Positions 53,426-62,589 of a stretch of 64,000 nucleotides of DNA are shown piece after piece. Made by a program: the position numbers and the translations under genes. This DNA comes from Acidovorax sp. A1169. Its GTDB lineage: Bacteria; Pseudomonadota; Gammaproteobacteria; Burkholderiales; Burkholderiaceae_C. Positions within the stretch are counted from its first letter, which is position 1; each line of letters begins with the position of its first letter. The stretch is taken from NCBI RefSeq assembly GCF_030704685.1, contig NZ_JAUZDX010000001.1:434001-498000 (forward strand). The letters run 5' to 3'. The notes beneath the pieces are model-generated. The model saw only the letters and a program-made list of their open reading frames with translations. It searched no databases and was not told the origin of the DNA.

Positions 53426-53472
53426 CGAGAACTCCTGTGATCAGAGGTGGCGGGGAACGTGGGTGAAAGGGG

Positions 53473-54465
53473 TCAGGCGTGCGCGCAGGATTCGCCGGTG
53501 CGAAAGTGGTGGGCCAGCGTGAGCCCGGCATCGGGCGCCAGCGGTGCGCCGCTGGCCATGGCCTGCACCAGCAGCTGCACGCTGCAGCGGCCGATGTCGG
53601 CGTTGGGCTGGGCCACGGTGCTCAGCATGGGCGTGAGGTCTTCGCCCAGGGCGATGCCGTCGAAGCCCGCCACGCTCAGGTCGCGCGGCACGGCCAGCCC
53701 GGCCAGGTGGGCAGCGCGGATGCTGCGGATGGCCAGCAGGTCGTTGGAGCACACCAGGGCCGTGGGGCGGCCCGGCGCCTGCAGCAGGGCCGTGACGTCC
53801 TGCACGGCGGTCTCGACAAAGGGCACTTCGAGCACCGGCCCCTCGGGCAGGCCGGCGGCGGCCATGCCGCTGTGAAAGCCCCGGCTGCGCTGCTGCGCCC
53901 GGTCCGATGCGGCAAGCTGGCCGCTGACCATGGTGATGCGCCGGTGCCCGAGCGAGACCAGATGGGCCACCAGCTCGGCCACGGCCTGCTCGCCATCCAC
54001 CGAGACGCAGGGATGGTCCGGGTGCCGGTTGTAGGCCAGCACGTAGGGCAGCCCGGCTTCGGCCAGGCGCTGCAGCGCGCTCGATGTGGCGGGGTTGGAG
54101 ACCACGAGGACCATGCCGTCCACGTTGCCGGCCAGGAGCAAGTGCACGGCACGGTCTTCCTGGGCGATCTGGTAGTCGGTGGCAAACGGCAGGATGGCGT
54201 AGCCGGCCGCGACGGCCGCCTGGGCCAGGCCCTGCAGGCATTCGGCAAACACCGGGTTGAGCAGGGTGGGCAGCACCACGCCGATGACGCGGCTGCGCTG
54301 GGTGCGCAAGGTGCGCGCGCTGGCGTTGGGCAGGTAGCCCAACGCCTGGGCGACCTGCTCCACATGCCCGCGCGTGGCCGGCGTCACCTTGTCGGGCAGG
54401 TTGAAGACCCGCGACACGGTGGCGACCGACACGCCCGCCTGGCGGGCCACGTCCTGGATGCTCAT
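53473..54465 (-). CDS. LacI-family transcriptional regulator
   Basis: About 330 aa from ATG 54465. The helix-turn-helix is SIQDVARQAGVSVATVSRVF at residues 2-21, followed by the hinge LPNASARTLRT and a periplasmic-binding-protein-like effector domain. It is the first gene of the run with the ABC transporter and phosphodiesterase (47 bases to the binding-protein gene). Its own upstream region holds a perfect palindrome overlapping the promoter region, so it probably represses the complete operon, itself included, until a ligand binds. Confidence 0.93.
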   Translation of the reverse strand: MSIQDVARQAGVSVATVSRVFNLPDKVTPATRGHVEQVAQALGYLPNASARTLRTQRSRVIGVVLPTLLNPVFAECLQGLAQAAVAAGYAILPFATDYQIAQEDRAVHLLLAGNVDGMVLVVSNPATSSALQRLAEAGLPYVLAYNRHPDHPCVSVDGEQAVAELVAHLVSLGHRRITMVSGQLAASDRAQQRSRGFHSGMAAAGLPEGPVLEVPFVETAVQDVTALLQAPGRPTALVCSNDLLAIRSIRAAHLAGLAVPRDLSVAGFDGIALGEDLTPMLSTVAQPNADIGRCSVQLLVQAMASGAPLAPDAGLTLAHHFRTGESCAHA

Positions 54466-54477
54466 GGAACCTCGTTG

Positions 54478-54497
54478 CAATGTAAACGTTTACATTG
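54478..54497. promoter_or_regulatory. LacI-family operator palindrome
   Basis: CAATGTAAACGTTTACATTG is a perfect 20-bp palindrome with the central CG step typical of LacI/GalR operators (TGTAAACGTTTACA core). It ends about 12 bases before the start codon of the LacI gene, where bound protein would block transcription of the operon. Confidence 0.85.
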
Positions 54498-54536
54498 GAG
54501 CGAAGCCGTGTGACGCCCTTGTGACCAAGGCCCATG

Positions 54537-54561
54537 AAAAACGGCCCTCGATGGGGCCGTT
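54537..54561 (-). terminator. rho-independent terminator after lspA (minus strand)
   Basis: Read on the minus strand, AACGGCCC/GGGCCGTT (54561-54554 with 54547-54540) form an 8-bp stem with a 6-base loop, followed by a run of T (54541-54537). It ends the ribF-ileS-lspA transcript before the LacI operator. Confidence 0.85.
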
Positions 54562-54583
54562 CAGAAATGAGGGAGCGAGAGGT

Positions 54584-55090
54584 CTACTTCGACTTCTTCA
54601 TCCGCAGCAACTCGTCCAGCACCAGGCAGACCGCACCCACGGTGATGGCCGAATCGGCCAGGTTGAAGGCCGGGAAATGGTAGCCGCGTGCGTAAAAGTC
54701 CAGGAAGTCGACCACGTAGCCGTGCATCAGCCGGTCCACCACGTTGCCCACCGCGCCGCCCAGGATGCTGGACAGTGCAAAGCAGAACAGCTTCTGTTGC
54801 GGATGCGCGCGCAGCTGCCACACGATGAACACGGTGGCGGCCACGCCGATGCCGGTGAAGGCCCAGCGCTGCCAGCCCCCGGCATCGGCCAGGAACGAGA
54901 AGGCCGCGCCCGTGTTGTGCGCCCGCACGATGTTGAAGAAGCTGGTGATGGGCGTCGCATCGCCCAGGCGGTAGGCATCCAGGATCAGCGACTTGGTGAT
55001 CTGGTCGGCAACCAGGATCACCAGCGCCCAGGCCAGCCAGGGCCACATGCGGCCCAGGGCCGAGCTAGAGGTGCCGCTTGCCGCCATCAT
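54584..55090 (-). CDS. lspA: lipoprotein signal peptidase (signal peptidase II)
   Basis: About 168 aa, the normal length, with four membrane helices. Conserved blocks: [26 protein letters not shown] (first catalytic Asp) and [11 protein letters not shown] (second catalytic Asp). It cleaves prolipoprotein signal peptides in the inner membrane, and so would process the lipoproteins encoded elsewhere in this window. ATG 55090 overlaps the ileS stop (ATGA); a second ATG follows at once. Confidence 0.96.
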   Translation of the reverse strand: MMAASGTSSSALGRMWPWLAWALVILVADQITKSLILDAYRLGDATPITSFFNIVRAHNTGAAFSFLADAGGWQRWAFTGIGVAATVFIVWQLRAHPQQKLFCFALSSILGGAVGNVVDRLMHGYVVDFLDFYARGYHFPAFNLADSAITVGAVCLVLDELLRMKKSK

Positions 55091-57939
55091 GCGTGCACCC
55101 GGCTTTCGCCGGCGCCGTACAGGTTGCTTGTGCAGCGGCCGCAGATCGTCGGGTGGGCCGCATCCTGGCCCACGTCGGCGCGGTAGTGCCAGCAGCGGTC
55201 GCACTTGGCGTCGGCGCTGGGCTTGACGCTGATCTGCAGGGCATCGCCCGCCACCAGCTCGATGGACGAGGTGATGAAGACGAACTTGAGGTCGTCGCCC
55301 AGGCTGGCGAGCAGGGCATGGTCCTCGGGTGCCGCCGTGAGCACCACGTTGGCCTGCAGCGACGAGCCCACCTGGCCGTCGGCGCGCAGCACCTCGATCT
55401 GCTTGTTCACCGCATCGCGGATCTCGCGCAGGCGCGCCCACTTGGCCAGCAGGCCTTCGTCGCCACCGGCGATGGAGCCGTAGGTTTCCACGAAGATGGA
55501 ATCGGACTTGCCGAACACCTTCCATGCCTCTTCGGCGGTGAACGACAGGAACGGCGCCATCCAGCGCAGCATGGCGTGCGTGATCTGGTACAGCGCGGTC
55601 TGCGCACTGCGGCGTGCCAGGCTCTTGGGCGCCGTGGTGTACAGGCGGTCCTTGAGCACGTCGAGGTAGAAGCCGCCCAGGTCTTCCGAACAGTACAGCT
55701 GCAGCTTGGCCACCACGGGGTGGAACTCGTACACCTTGTAGTGGGCCAACACGGTGGCCTGGAACTCGGCCGCGCGCGTCAGGGCGTAGCGGTCGATCTC
55801 CAGCATCTGCTCGAACGGCACGGTGTCGGTGGCGGGGTCGAAATCGCTCACGTTGGCCAGCAGGAAGCGCAGCGTGTTGCGGATGCGGCGGTAGGCGTCG
55901 ACCACGCGCGCCAGAATCTTCTCGTCGCCCGCGATGTCGCCCGAGTAGTCGCTGGCGGCCACCCACAGGCGGATGATCTCGGCGCCCAGTTTCTTGTTGA
56001 TCTCCTGCGGATCGATGCCGTTGCCCAGCGACTTGCTCATCTTGCGGCCCTGGCTGTCCACGGTGAAGCCGTGGGTCAGCAGGCCGCGGTAGGGCGCGCG
56101 GCCTTCGAGCGCGCTGGCCAGCAGCAGCGAGCTGTGGAACCAGCCGCGGTGCTGGTCATGGCCTTCCAGGTACAGGTCGGCCTCGGGGCCGGTGTCGTGG
56201 TGCACGCCGGGGTGCGTGCCGCGCAGCACGTGGAAGAAGGTCGAGCCCGAGTCGAACCACACCTCCAGGATGTCGGTGCTCTTGGTGTAGCAGGCCGCGT
56301 CCTCGGCGCCCAGGATCTCCTCGGGCGTCACACGGCTCCAGGCCTCGATGCCGCCCTTCTCGACGATATCGGCCGCCTGGTCCATGATTTCCATGGTGCG
56401 CGGATGCAGCTCGCCCGAATCCTTGTGCAGGAAGAACGGGATGGGCACACCCCAGCTGCGCTGGCGCGAGATGCACCAGTCGGGCCGTCCGGCGATCATG
56501 TCGTGAAGGCGGGTCTTGCCGTTCTCGGGGTAGAAGCTCGTGTGCTCGATGGCGTCCAGCGCCGTCTGGCGCAGCGTCTTCTCGGCCTTGTCCTTGGTGA
56601 ACACGCCTTCGCCTTCGTCCATGCGGATGAACCACTGGGCTGCGGCGCGGTAGATCACCGGCGTCTTGTGGCGCCAGCAGTGCGGGTAGCTGTGCGTGAT
56701 GTCCTTGGTGGCCATCAGGCGGCCGGCACCGCGCAGCGCCTCGATGACGACCGGCACGGCCTTCCAGATGTGCTGGCCGCCGAACAGCGGGAAGTCCGGC
56801 GCATAGGTGCCATTGCCCTGCACGGGGTTCAGGATGTCGTCGAGCGCCAGGCCGTGGGACACGCAGGAGTTGAAATCCTCCAGCCCATAGGCGGGCGAGG
56901 AATGCACGATACCGGTGCCGTCATCGGCCGTGGCGTAGTCGGCCAGGTACACGGGCGACAGGCGGCGGTAGCCGGCATCCACGTCGTACAGCGGGTGCTC
57001 GAATTCCAGGCCGCCGAGCTTTTCGCCCAGGGCCGTGGCCAGCACCTGGCCGGTCAGGCCGTAGCGCACCATGCAGTCCTCCACCAGCGACTCGGCCAGC
57101 ACCAGGATGCCGCGCTCGGTGTCCACCAGCGCATAGGTCAGTGCGGGGTTCAGGTTCAGCGCCTGGTTGGCGGGGATGGTCCAGGCGGTGGTGGTCCAGA
57201 TCACCACGAAGGCGTCTTTGGCCAGCGCGGGCAGGCCGAAGGCGACGGCCAGCTTCGCGGGCTCGTGCGCCTTGAAGGCAACGTCCAGCGTGGTGCTCTT
57301 CTTGTCGGCGTATTCGATCTCGAACTCTGCCAGCGAACTGCCGCAGTCGAAGCACCAGTACACGGGCTTGAGGCCGCGGTAGACGAAGCCGCGCTCCATC
57401 ACGCGCTTGAAGGCCCGGATCTCGCCCGCCTCGTTGGAGAAGTTCATGGTCTTGTAGGGGTTGTCCCATTCGCCGAGCACACCCAGGCGCTGGAAGTCGC
57501 CCATCTGCTGCGCGATCTGCTCGGTGGCAAAGGCGCGGCTCTTGGCCTGCATGTCGTCGCGGCTCAGGTTGCGGCCGTGCTTCTTCTCGATGGCGTTCTC
57601 GATCGGCAGGCCATGGCAGTCCCAGCCGGGCACGTACAGCGCGTCGAAGCCTTCGAGCTGGCGCGCCTTGGTGATCATGTCCTTCAAGATCTTGTTGACC
57701 GCATGGCCCATGTGGATCTGGCCGTTGGCATAGGGCGGGCCGTCGTGCAGGATGAACTTGGGCGCGCCGCAGCGTGCGTCGCGCAGGCGCTTGTACAGGC
57801 CCTTGTCCTCCCACTCCTTGACCCAGCCCGGCTCGCGCTTGGGCAGGTCGCCGCGCATGGGGAAGGGGGTGTCGGGCAGGTTCAGGGTGCTGCGGTAATC
57901 CGGGGCGGTGGATTCGGTGGTACTGGCGTTGTCGGACAT
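55087..57939 (-). CDS. ileS: isoleucyl-tRNA synthetase
   Basis: About 950 aa, normal for the bacterial enzyme. The HIGH-type motif is in [16 protein letters not shown] (about residue 65), KMSKS is [12 protein letters not shown] (about 640), and the C-terminal zinc site is [10 protein letters not shown] plus ICGRCTSN. Charges tRNA-Ile and edits mischarged Val. The gene is downstream of ribF (110 bases) and overlaps lspA, an operon order shared with many proteobacteria. Confidence 0.98.
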   Translation of the reverse strand: MSDNASTTESTAPDYRSTLNLPDTPFPMRGDLPKREPGWVKEWEDKGLYKRLRDARCGAPKFILHDGPPYANGQIHMGHAVNKILKDMITKARQLEGFDALYVPGWDCHGLPIENAIEKKHGRNLSRDDMQAKSRAFATEQIAQQMGDFQRLGVLGEWDNPYKTMNFSNEAGEIRAFKRVMERGFVYRGLKPVYWCFDCGSSLAEFEIEYADKKSTTLDVAFKAHEPAKLAVAFGLPALAKDAFVVIWTTTAWTIPANQALNLNPALTYALVDTERGILVLAESLVEDCMVRYGLTGQVLATALGEKLGGLEFEHPLYDVDAGYRRLSPVYLADYATADDGTGIVHSSPAYGLEDFNSCVSHGLALDDILNPVQGNGTYAPDFPLFGGQHIWKAVPVVIEALRGAGRLMATKDITHSYPHCWRHKTPVIYRAAAQWFIRMDEGEGVFTKDKAEKTLRQTALDAIEHTSFYPENGKTRLHDMIAGRPDWCISRQRSWGVPIPFFLHKDSGELHPRTMEIMDQAADIVEKGGIEAWSRVTPEEILGAEDAACYTKSTDILEVWFDSGSTFFHVLRGTHPGVHHDTGPEADLYLEGHDQHRGWFHSSLLLASALEGRAPYRGLLTHGFTVDSQGRKMSKSLGNGIDPQEINKKLGAEIIRLWVAASDYSGDIAGDEKILARVVDAYRRIRNTLRFLLANVSDFDPATDTVPFEQMLEIDRYALTRAAEFQATVLAHYKVYEFHPVVAKLQLYCSEDLGGFYLDVLKDRLYTTAPKSLARRSAQTALYQITHAMLRWMAPFLSFTAEEAWKVFGKSDSIFVETYGSIAGGDEGLLAKWARLREIRDAVNKQIEVLRADGQVGSSLQANVVLTAAPEDHALLASLGDDLKFVFITSSIELVAGDALQISVKPSADAKCDRCWHYRADVGQDAAHPTICGRCTSNLYGAGESRVHA

Positions 57940-58049
57940 GGGGGAGCCTTAAAACGGGGCAATCCGGGGCAGGCCCGGAGCAAAGCGGGAAAAGAGGAGG
58001 CGTGGAGAGGTGTCGGGCCTGCGGGGCAGGCGCTGCGCAGGCAGCCCCC

Positions 58050-59102
58050 TCAAATTCGGTCGCGCGTGGTCTGGCGCCGGGTCTCGGTGTGGTTGGTGGG
58101 TGCGTGGGCCGACGCGAAATAGGCGCGCGCGTCCGCACAGTCCTTGGCAATGCCCGTCGTCAGGGCATCCAGACCGTCGTATTTGAGCTCGTCGTGCAGT
58201 TTGTGCAGCAGTTCCACCCGCACGATTTTACCGTACGCCCCTTCGGCCCCCAGATCGGCGGGCCATTGCAGGCAATGCGTCTCCAGCAGCACGCGCCCGC
58301 CGTTCACGTCGTCGGGGTCCAGCGAGGGGCGCACGCCCAGGTTGGCCACGCCTTGCAATGGGAGCTCGCCCAGGCCATGCACCAATACGGCAAAGATGCC
58401 GCTGGCAGCGGGTTTCCAGTGGGCAAAGCGCAGGTTCAGCGTGCGAAAACCGTCGCCCGCACCCTCGGCCGTGGCCCCCAGTTCGCGCCCGAGCTTGCGG
58501 CCATGCACCACGTGGCCCGATATCGTGTAGGGCCGGCCCAGCAGGCGGGCGGCGGCCTCCATGTCGCCCTGGTCCAGCGCCTGGCGCACGGCCGAGCTCG
58601 ACACGCGCAGCCCGTGCACCTCGTAGCTGTTCATGCGCGCCACGTCGAAGCCCCGGGCCTGGCCCGTGGCATCGAGCAGCGCGTAGTCGCCCGCGCGCTG
58701 GGCGCCGAAGCGGAAATCGTCGCCCACCAGCACGTAGCGCGCACCCAGGCCCTGGAGCAGCACCTCGTCGATGAAGGCCTGGGGCGACTGGGCCGCCAGC
58801 CGTGCATCGAAGGGCAGTACCACCGTCTGCTGCACGCCACAGCGCGCCAGCTCGGTGAGCTTGTCGCGCAGCGTGCCGATGCGTGCGGGCGCCAGCTCCG
58901 GCTTGTGCAGGGCCCCGGCGAAGTAATCGCGCGGGTGGGGCTCGAAGGTCAGCACGCAGCTCTCCACCCCGCGGTGGGCGGCCTCGCTGTTGAGCAGGGC
59001 CAGCATGGCCTGGTGGCCCCGGTGCACACCGTCGAAGTTGCCGATGGTCAGCGCGCAGGCACGGGCGATGCCGGGGTGGTGGAATCCGCGGAAGATCTTC
59101 AT
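58050..59102 (-). CDS. ribF: bifunctional riboflavin kinase / FAD synthetase
   Basis: About 350 aa from ATG 59102. The N-terminal adenylyltransferase domain shows LTIGNFDGVHRGHQAML (nucleotidyl-transferase motif) and YVLVGDDFRFG; the C-terminal kinase domain shows GHVVHGRKLGRELGATAE. The protein converts riboflavin to FMN and then FAD. Typical RibF is about 310 aa; this one has a C-terminal tail of about 30 residues (AYFASAHAPTNHTETRRQ). An upstream in-frame start would add a Cys/His-rich leader not seen in the family. Confidence 0.95.
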   Translation of the reverse strand: MKIFRGFHHPGIARACALTIGNFDGVHRGHQAMLALLNSEAAHRGVESCVLTFEPHPRDYFAGALHKPELAPARIGTLRDKLTELARCGVQQTVVLPFDARLAAQSPQAFIDEVLLQGLGARYVLVGDDFRFGAQRAGDYALLDATGQARGFDVARMNSYEVHGLRVSSSAVRQALDQGDMEAAARLLGRPYTISGHVVHGRKLGRELGATAEGAGDGFRTLNLRFAHWKPAASGIFAVLVHGLGELPLQGVANLGVRPSLDPDDVNGGRVLLETHCLQWPADLGAEGAYGKIVRVELLHKLHDELKYDGLDALTTGIAKDCADARAYFASAHAPTNHTETRRQTTRDRI

Positions 59103-59271
59103 TGTTTTGTTATCTTTTTGATAGCAGCTTGGGCCGATGGGTAAAGCACCAGACGCCAATCTGTCATGAAAACAGAGTATATTGTGTACTACGGACTTCA
59201 CAGCGCAGTGGGGTCCGCGAGACATCCGCGTTCCGATTCCTTGTGTTCATTCTTGTTCCAGGAGGCGTGTT

Positions 59272-59829
59272 TTGAAGGTCTTGAAGCTGTCAGCCCAGGG
59301 GCTGCCCCAGTCGTGGATATCGCTGGAGCAGGCGGTCATCCACTACGCCGCGGGGGAGGTGCGCTGGGAGTCCGGCGGCCAGATCGCGCGCTTTCGGGGT
59401 GGCTACAACGCCGTCACGGGCGAACAATCGGTGATTGCCATCAACAGCATCATCGGCACCAAGGGTGTGCCCAGCATCAACCCCTTCGATCTCAAGCCGG
59501 GCCTGACCAACAGCAAGCTCTTCGTGCGCGATCGCAACGTGTGCGCCTACTGCGGCGGGCACTTCCACGAAGACAACCTCACGCGCGAACACATCGTGCC
59601 CTTTGCTCGCAACGGGCAGGACCACTGGATGAATGTGGTGACGGCCTGCCGGCCCTGCAACCACAGGAAGGGGCCGCGCACGCCGGAGCAGGCGCACATG
59701 CCGCTGCTTTACGCGCCTTATGTGCCCAGCCTGTGGGAAGACTTCATTCTGCGCAATCGTCGCATCCTGGCCGATCAAATGGAATTCCTAATGGCCCACG
59801 TCCCCAAATCTTCACGTCTTCTTGCCTAG
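59272..59829 (+). CDS. HNH endonuclease family protein
   Basis: About 185 aa. I take TTG 59272 as the start, six bases after a perfect AGGAGG; the first residues are then MKVLKLSAQGLPQSW. The HNH/zinc-knuckle motif is CAYCGGHFHEDNLTREHIVP and CRPCNHRKG (two CxxC pairs with His between). Small HNH proteins of this kind are common as housekeeping-type genes in Burkholderiales as well as in mobile DNA; no phage or restriction genes are nearby. A palindromic repeat begins 16 bases after its stop. Confidence 0.87.
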   Translation: MKVLKLSAQGLPQSWISLEQAVIHYAAGEVRWESGGQIARFRGGYNAVTGEQSVIAINSIIGTKGVPSINPFDLKPGLTNSKLFVRDRNVCAYCGGHFHEDNLTREHIVPFARNGQDHWMNVVTACRPCNHRKGPRTPEQAHMPLLYAPYVPSLWEDFILRNRRILADQMEFLMAHVPKSSRLLA

Positions 59830-59844
59830 CGGGCGGAGCGGCCA

Positions 59845-59925
59845 ATACGACCCTTCTGGCGTCGTTGTTCCGTCTTGCCGTACTAGCGTACTGTCTGCGA
59901 CGTAACGCCTAGCCATAAGGGCCGT
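59845..59925. repeat. palindromic repeat with REP-like hairpin core, copy 2
   Basis: Outer inverted arms (ATACGACCCTTCTGGC at 59845-59860 against 59912-59925) match at 12 of 14 core positions and surround a core (59860-59912) that matches 19501-19553 at 43 of 53. The element is uninterrupted and shows the intact site (CGCCTAGC) that the MITE split at copy 1. Like copy 1 it separates convergent genes. Confidence 0.75.
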
Positions 59926-59983
59926 CTTGACCACTCTTGGGGGTGTGCTGCACGGAATTCGGGTACCGCGCAGCGTCTGCTCA

Positions 59984-61372
59984 TCAATACGTCAGTTCCA
60001 GAAACACCAGGTGCCCGTTGGCTGCCGGCCAGGTCTGTCCCACCACGCGCTCCCCATTGAATTGCGCGGCCACGCTGCGCTGGGGTCCTTCGGGCTTGAT
60101 CTTGGCCGATGCTGCGCCGGCGCCGGCGGGCACGCCTACGGGGGGCACGCCGTCGAACAGCATCTGGTCGCGCGCCGGGTCCAGGTAGCCGCGGGGGCGG
60201 GTCATGGTGACCACGCTGGCGGCGGTCTTGTCGGCGTCGGCGATGCGTTCGGCGCGCAGGTGCACGATGGCACTGCTGCGTGGGAAGCCGCTGCGGTAGA
60301 TGTGCGTGGTGGCGTAGCCGGGCGCGGCGATGGCGAATTCGAGCGGGGCGCCGGTGGGTACGACCAGGGGACCCCACTGGCCGTCGGCCGCCACGGTGGT
60401 GCGCAGCAGGGCATTGCCGGTGCGTGCGCCCGTGGCGGCATCGGTGGCGTAGACCTCCAGCTGCGCGCCGGGCAGGGGCAGGTTGTTGCTGAAATTGCCG
60501 GTTTTGGCGTCCAGCGGGTCCACGCCCAGGCCGGTGACCTTGCCCGAGATCGCCACGCGCGCTTCGCTGGCGATGGCCGTGGCCGCGGGGGTCTTGCCGG
60601 TGATGAACTGGTAGGCCGCCGCAAAGGCGGCAGGCGAGAACGAGGTCTCGCGGTGGTCGATGCGCGGGATCACCACGTTGGTCGCGCCCTTGAGTTCAGG
60701 GCCTGCTGCGGTGACGTTGGTAGCCGTGCCCTTCTGGCCTATCCACAGGCCATCGGGCTGGGCGAACTTGTCGTTGTTATCAGAGCGCACGGTCATCCAC
60801 TGCACGGGCCCGGTGACTTCGTCGCCTGCGGCGTTCTTGGGTGCATTCAGGCCTTTGAGGAAGGGGCCGGTGCCGGCGAACTCGCTGCCTTCGCGAAAGC
60901 CGGGAATCGCCCACACCCCGTGGTTGGGCGTGCCGCCCAGGATGGCGTGGCTCACGGTCTGCTCGCCGCCGCCGTTCTGGATGTAGTTGCGGATGGCATT
61001 GCCGCCGCGCGAATTGCCCATGAGCACGACCTTGCGCGCACCCGTGGCCTTGAGCACCTTGTCCACCTCGGCCTTGAGGTAGGCCATGTGTTCTGCGGCC
61101 GAAGTGCGGCCGGGTTGGGCCTTGGTATCGTCGTCGCGGTTGATCGGGTAGGGCACGTCAATGGCGTGCAGGCGCTCGCGCGGCCAGCCGTTGGACTCGA
61201 ATCGCCAGGCCGTGGTCTGCCACAGCGCGGCCGTGTCGCCATTGCCGTGCACGAAGACGATGGGGGGCAACGCCTGCTGTGAAGGGCCTTGCGTGGCGCA
61301 GCCGGCGAGGGCCATCACGGTAGTGGCTGCGGCCATCAGGGCCAACCGGCGTTGTAGGGAAATCATCATCAT
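59984..61372 (-). CDS. lipoprotein alpha/beta hydrolase with a C-terminal Ig-like domain
   Basis: About 462 aa. The start MMMISLQRRLALM leads into a type II signal peptide with lipobox LAGC (about residue 24). The alpha/beta-hydrolase fold shows the oxyanion strand PPIVFVHGNGD and the nucleophile elbow MGNSRGGNAI (GxSxG). The final 130 residues look like a beta-sandwich (carboxypeptidase regulatory-like; VYATDAATGARTGNALLRTT). Substrate unknown; an esterase or lipase is likely. The upstream neighbour is an acyl-CoA dehydrogenase with its own terminator between, so probably separate transcription. Confidence 0.83.
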   Translation of the reverse strand: MMMISLQRRLALMAAATTVMALAGCATQGPSQQALPPIVFVHGNGDTAALWQTTAWRFESNGWPRERLHAIDVPYPINRDDDTKAQPGRTSAAEHMAYLKAEVDKVLKATGARKVVLMGNSRGGNAIRNYIQNGGGEQTVSHAILGGTPNHGVWAIPGFREGSEFAGTGPFLKGLNAPKNAAGDEVTGPVQWMTVRSDNNDKFAQPDGLWIGQKGTATNVTAAGPELKGATNVVIPRIDHRETSFSPAAFAAAYQFITGKTPAATAIASEARVAISGKVTGLGVDPLDAKTGNFSNNLPLPGAQLEVYATDAATGARTGNALLRTTVAADGQWGPLVVPTGAPLEFAIAAPGYATTHIYRSGFPRSSAIVHLRAERIADADKTAASVVTMTRPRGYLDPARDQMLFDGVPPVGVPAGAGAASAKIKPEGPQRSVAAQFNGERVVGQTWPAANGHLVFLELTY

Positions 61373-61390
61373 GTGTTCTTTTCTGAAAAT

Positions 61391-61426
61391 AAAAAATGCC
61401 CGTGGATCGGTCAAATCCACGAGCAT
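61391..61426 (-). terminator. rho-independent terminator of the acyl-CoA dehydrogenase genes (minus strand)
   Basis: Read on the minus strand, ATGCTCGTGGAT (61426-61415) pairs with ATCCACGGGCAT (61407-61396) at 11 of 12 positions (plus one wobble), followed by six T (61396-61391). Loop of seven bases. Confidence 0.88.
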
Positions 61427-61461
61427 GATCGATGGGTGTTACGCCCTTGCGTCAGTTGTTC

Positions 61462-62577
61462 TCAGGCAAACACGCCGGCAGTATCCTGCATGCGGGCCGA
61501 CACTTCACCGAGGTGGTGCAGCGTGTCGCCGAAGGTCATTTCGAGCTGTGTGAGCTTCTTGAAGTAGTGGCTGCAGATGTACTCGTCGGTCACGCCGATG
61601 CCGCCGTGCAGCTGCACCGACTGCTGACCCACGAAGCGCATGGACTGGCCCAGCTGCACCTTGGCGCGGGCCATGGCGGCGCGGCGCTCGGCAGCAGGGG
61701 CGCCCAGCTTGAGGCTGGCGTAGTAGCTCATCGAGCGGGCCAGTTCGAGCTGCATCTTCATGTCGGCCACGCGGTGGCGCAGGGCCTGGAAGCTCGAGAT
61801 CAGCACGCCGAACTGCTTGCGCTGATTCATGTACTCCACCGTGGCGGCCACGGACTTGTCCATCACGCCAACGGCCTCGGCGCAGGTGGCGGCAATGCCG
61901 ATGTCCACGGCCAATTCCAGCGCGGCCAGGCCGTCGGTGGTCACCAGGGTGGCGGGGGCGTTGGCCAGTTGCACTTCGGCGGCGCGGCTGCCGTCCTGAG
62001 TGACGTAGCCCTTGGTGGCCACGCCGGTGGCCGAGCGCTCCACCAGGAACAGCGCTATCTTTCCGTCCAGTTGGGCGGGCACGAGGAAGGCATCGGCCTG
62101 GTCACCCGCGGCGACGATGCTCTTGGTGCCGCTCACGCTGTGGCCGCCGCTGGCTGCCGTGGCCTTGGCATCGCACACATCCAGGCGGTAGCGCGCCTTG
62201 CGTTCCTGCTGGGCCAGCACCACCAGGGCTTCGCCGCTGGCAACGCGGGGCAGCCAGGCGCCCTGCACCTCGGCAGAGCCGTGCTGCGACAGCACGGCAC
62301 TGGCGATGAAGGCCTGTGCCAGGGGCTCGAGCACCATGCCGCGCCCCAGTTCCTCGGCCACCACCATCGCGTCGATGGCGCTCTGGCCCAGGCCGCCGTG
62401 GTCCTCAGGCACGGTCAGGGCCGTCAGGCCCAGCTCTGCCAGTTCGGTCCAGGCCTCGCGCGAGAAGCCGCCGGCCTCCACGGCCGCACGGCGGCGCTCG
62501 AAGGTGTAGCCCTTGTCCACCCACTTGCGCACGGCGTCACGCAGCTGTTCCTGGTCGTCAGAGAAATCGAAATCCAT
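61462..62577 (-). CDS. acyl-CoA dehydrogenase (small/alpha-type partner)
   Basis: About 371 aa with the three-domain ACAD layout: LGLTALTVPEDHGGLGQS (N-terminal), central beta-domain (VSGTKSIVAAGDQADAF), and C-terminal helical domain with QLHGGIGVTDEY. It lies 12 bases downstream of a second, longer acyl-CoA dehydrogenase gene, the usual arrangement of heteromeric ACADs acting on CoA esters of cyclic or dicarboxylic acids (e.g. pimeloyl-CoA, steroid side chains). Flavin-dependent; the exact substrate is not evident. Confidence 0.93.
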   Translation of the reverse strand: MDFDFSDDQEQLRDAVRKWVDKGYTFERRRAAVEAGGFSREAWTELAELGLTALTVPEDHGGLGQSAIDAMVVAEELGRGMVLEPLAQAFIASAVLSQHGSAEVQGAWLPRVASGEALVVLAQQERKARYRLDVCDAKATAASGGHSVSGTKSIVAAGDQADAFLVPAQLDGKIALFLVERSATGVATKGYVTQDGSRAAEVQLANAPATLVTTDGLAALELAVDIGIAATCAEAVGVMDKSVAATVEYMNQRKQFGVLISSFQALRHRVADMKMQLELARSMSYYASLKLGAPAAERRAAMARAKVQLGQSMRFVGQQSVQLHGGIGVTDEYICSHYFKKLTQLEMTFGDTLHHLGEVSARMQDTAGVFA

Positions 62578-62589
62578 TTGTATGTCTCC

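Noticed and set aside
59107-59155. Possible degenerate copy of a Comamonadaceae intergenic repeat (GATAGCAGCTTGGG...)
   Set aside because: The likeness rests on memory of similar sequences; only one such stretch is in the window, so nothing can be compared here.
59272-59829. HNH gene as part of a phage, restriction or homing element
   Set aside because: No phage, methylase, intron or integrase signs nearby; such small HNH genes are common as ordinary chromosomal genes.
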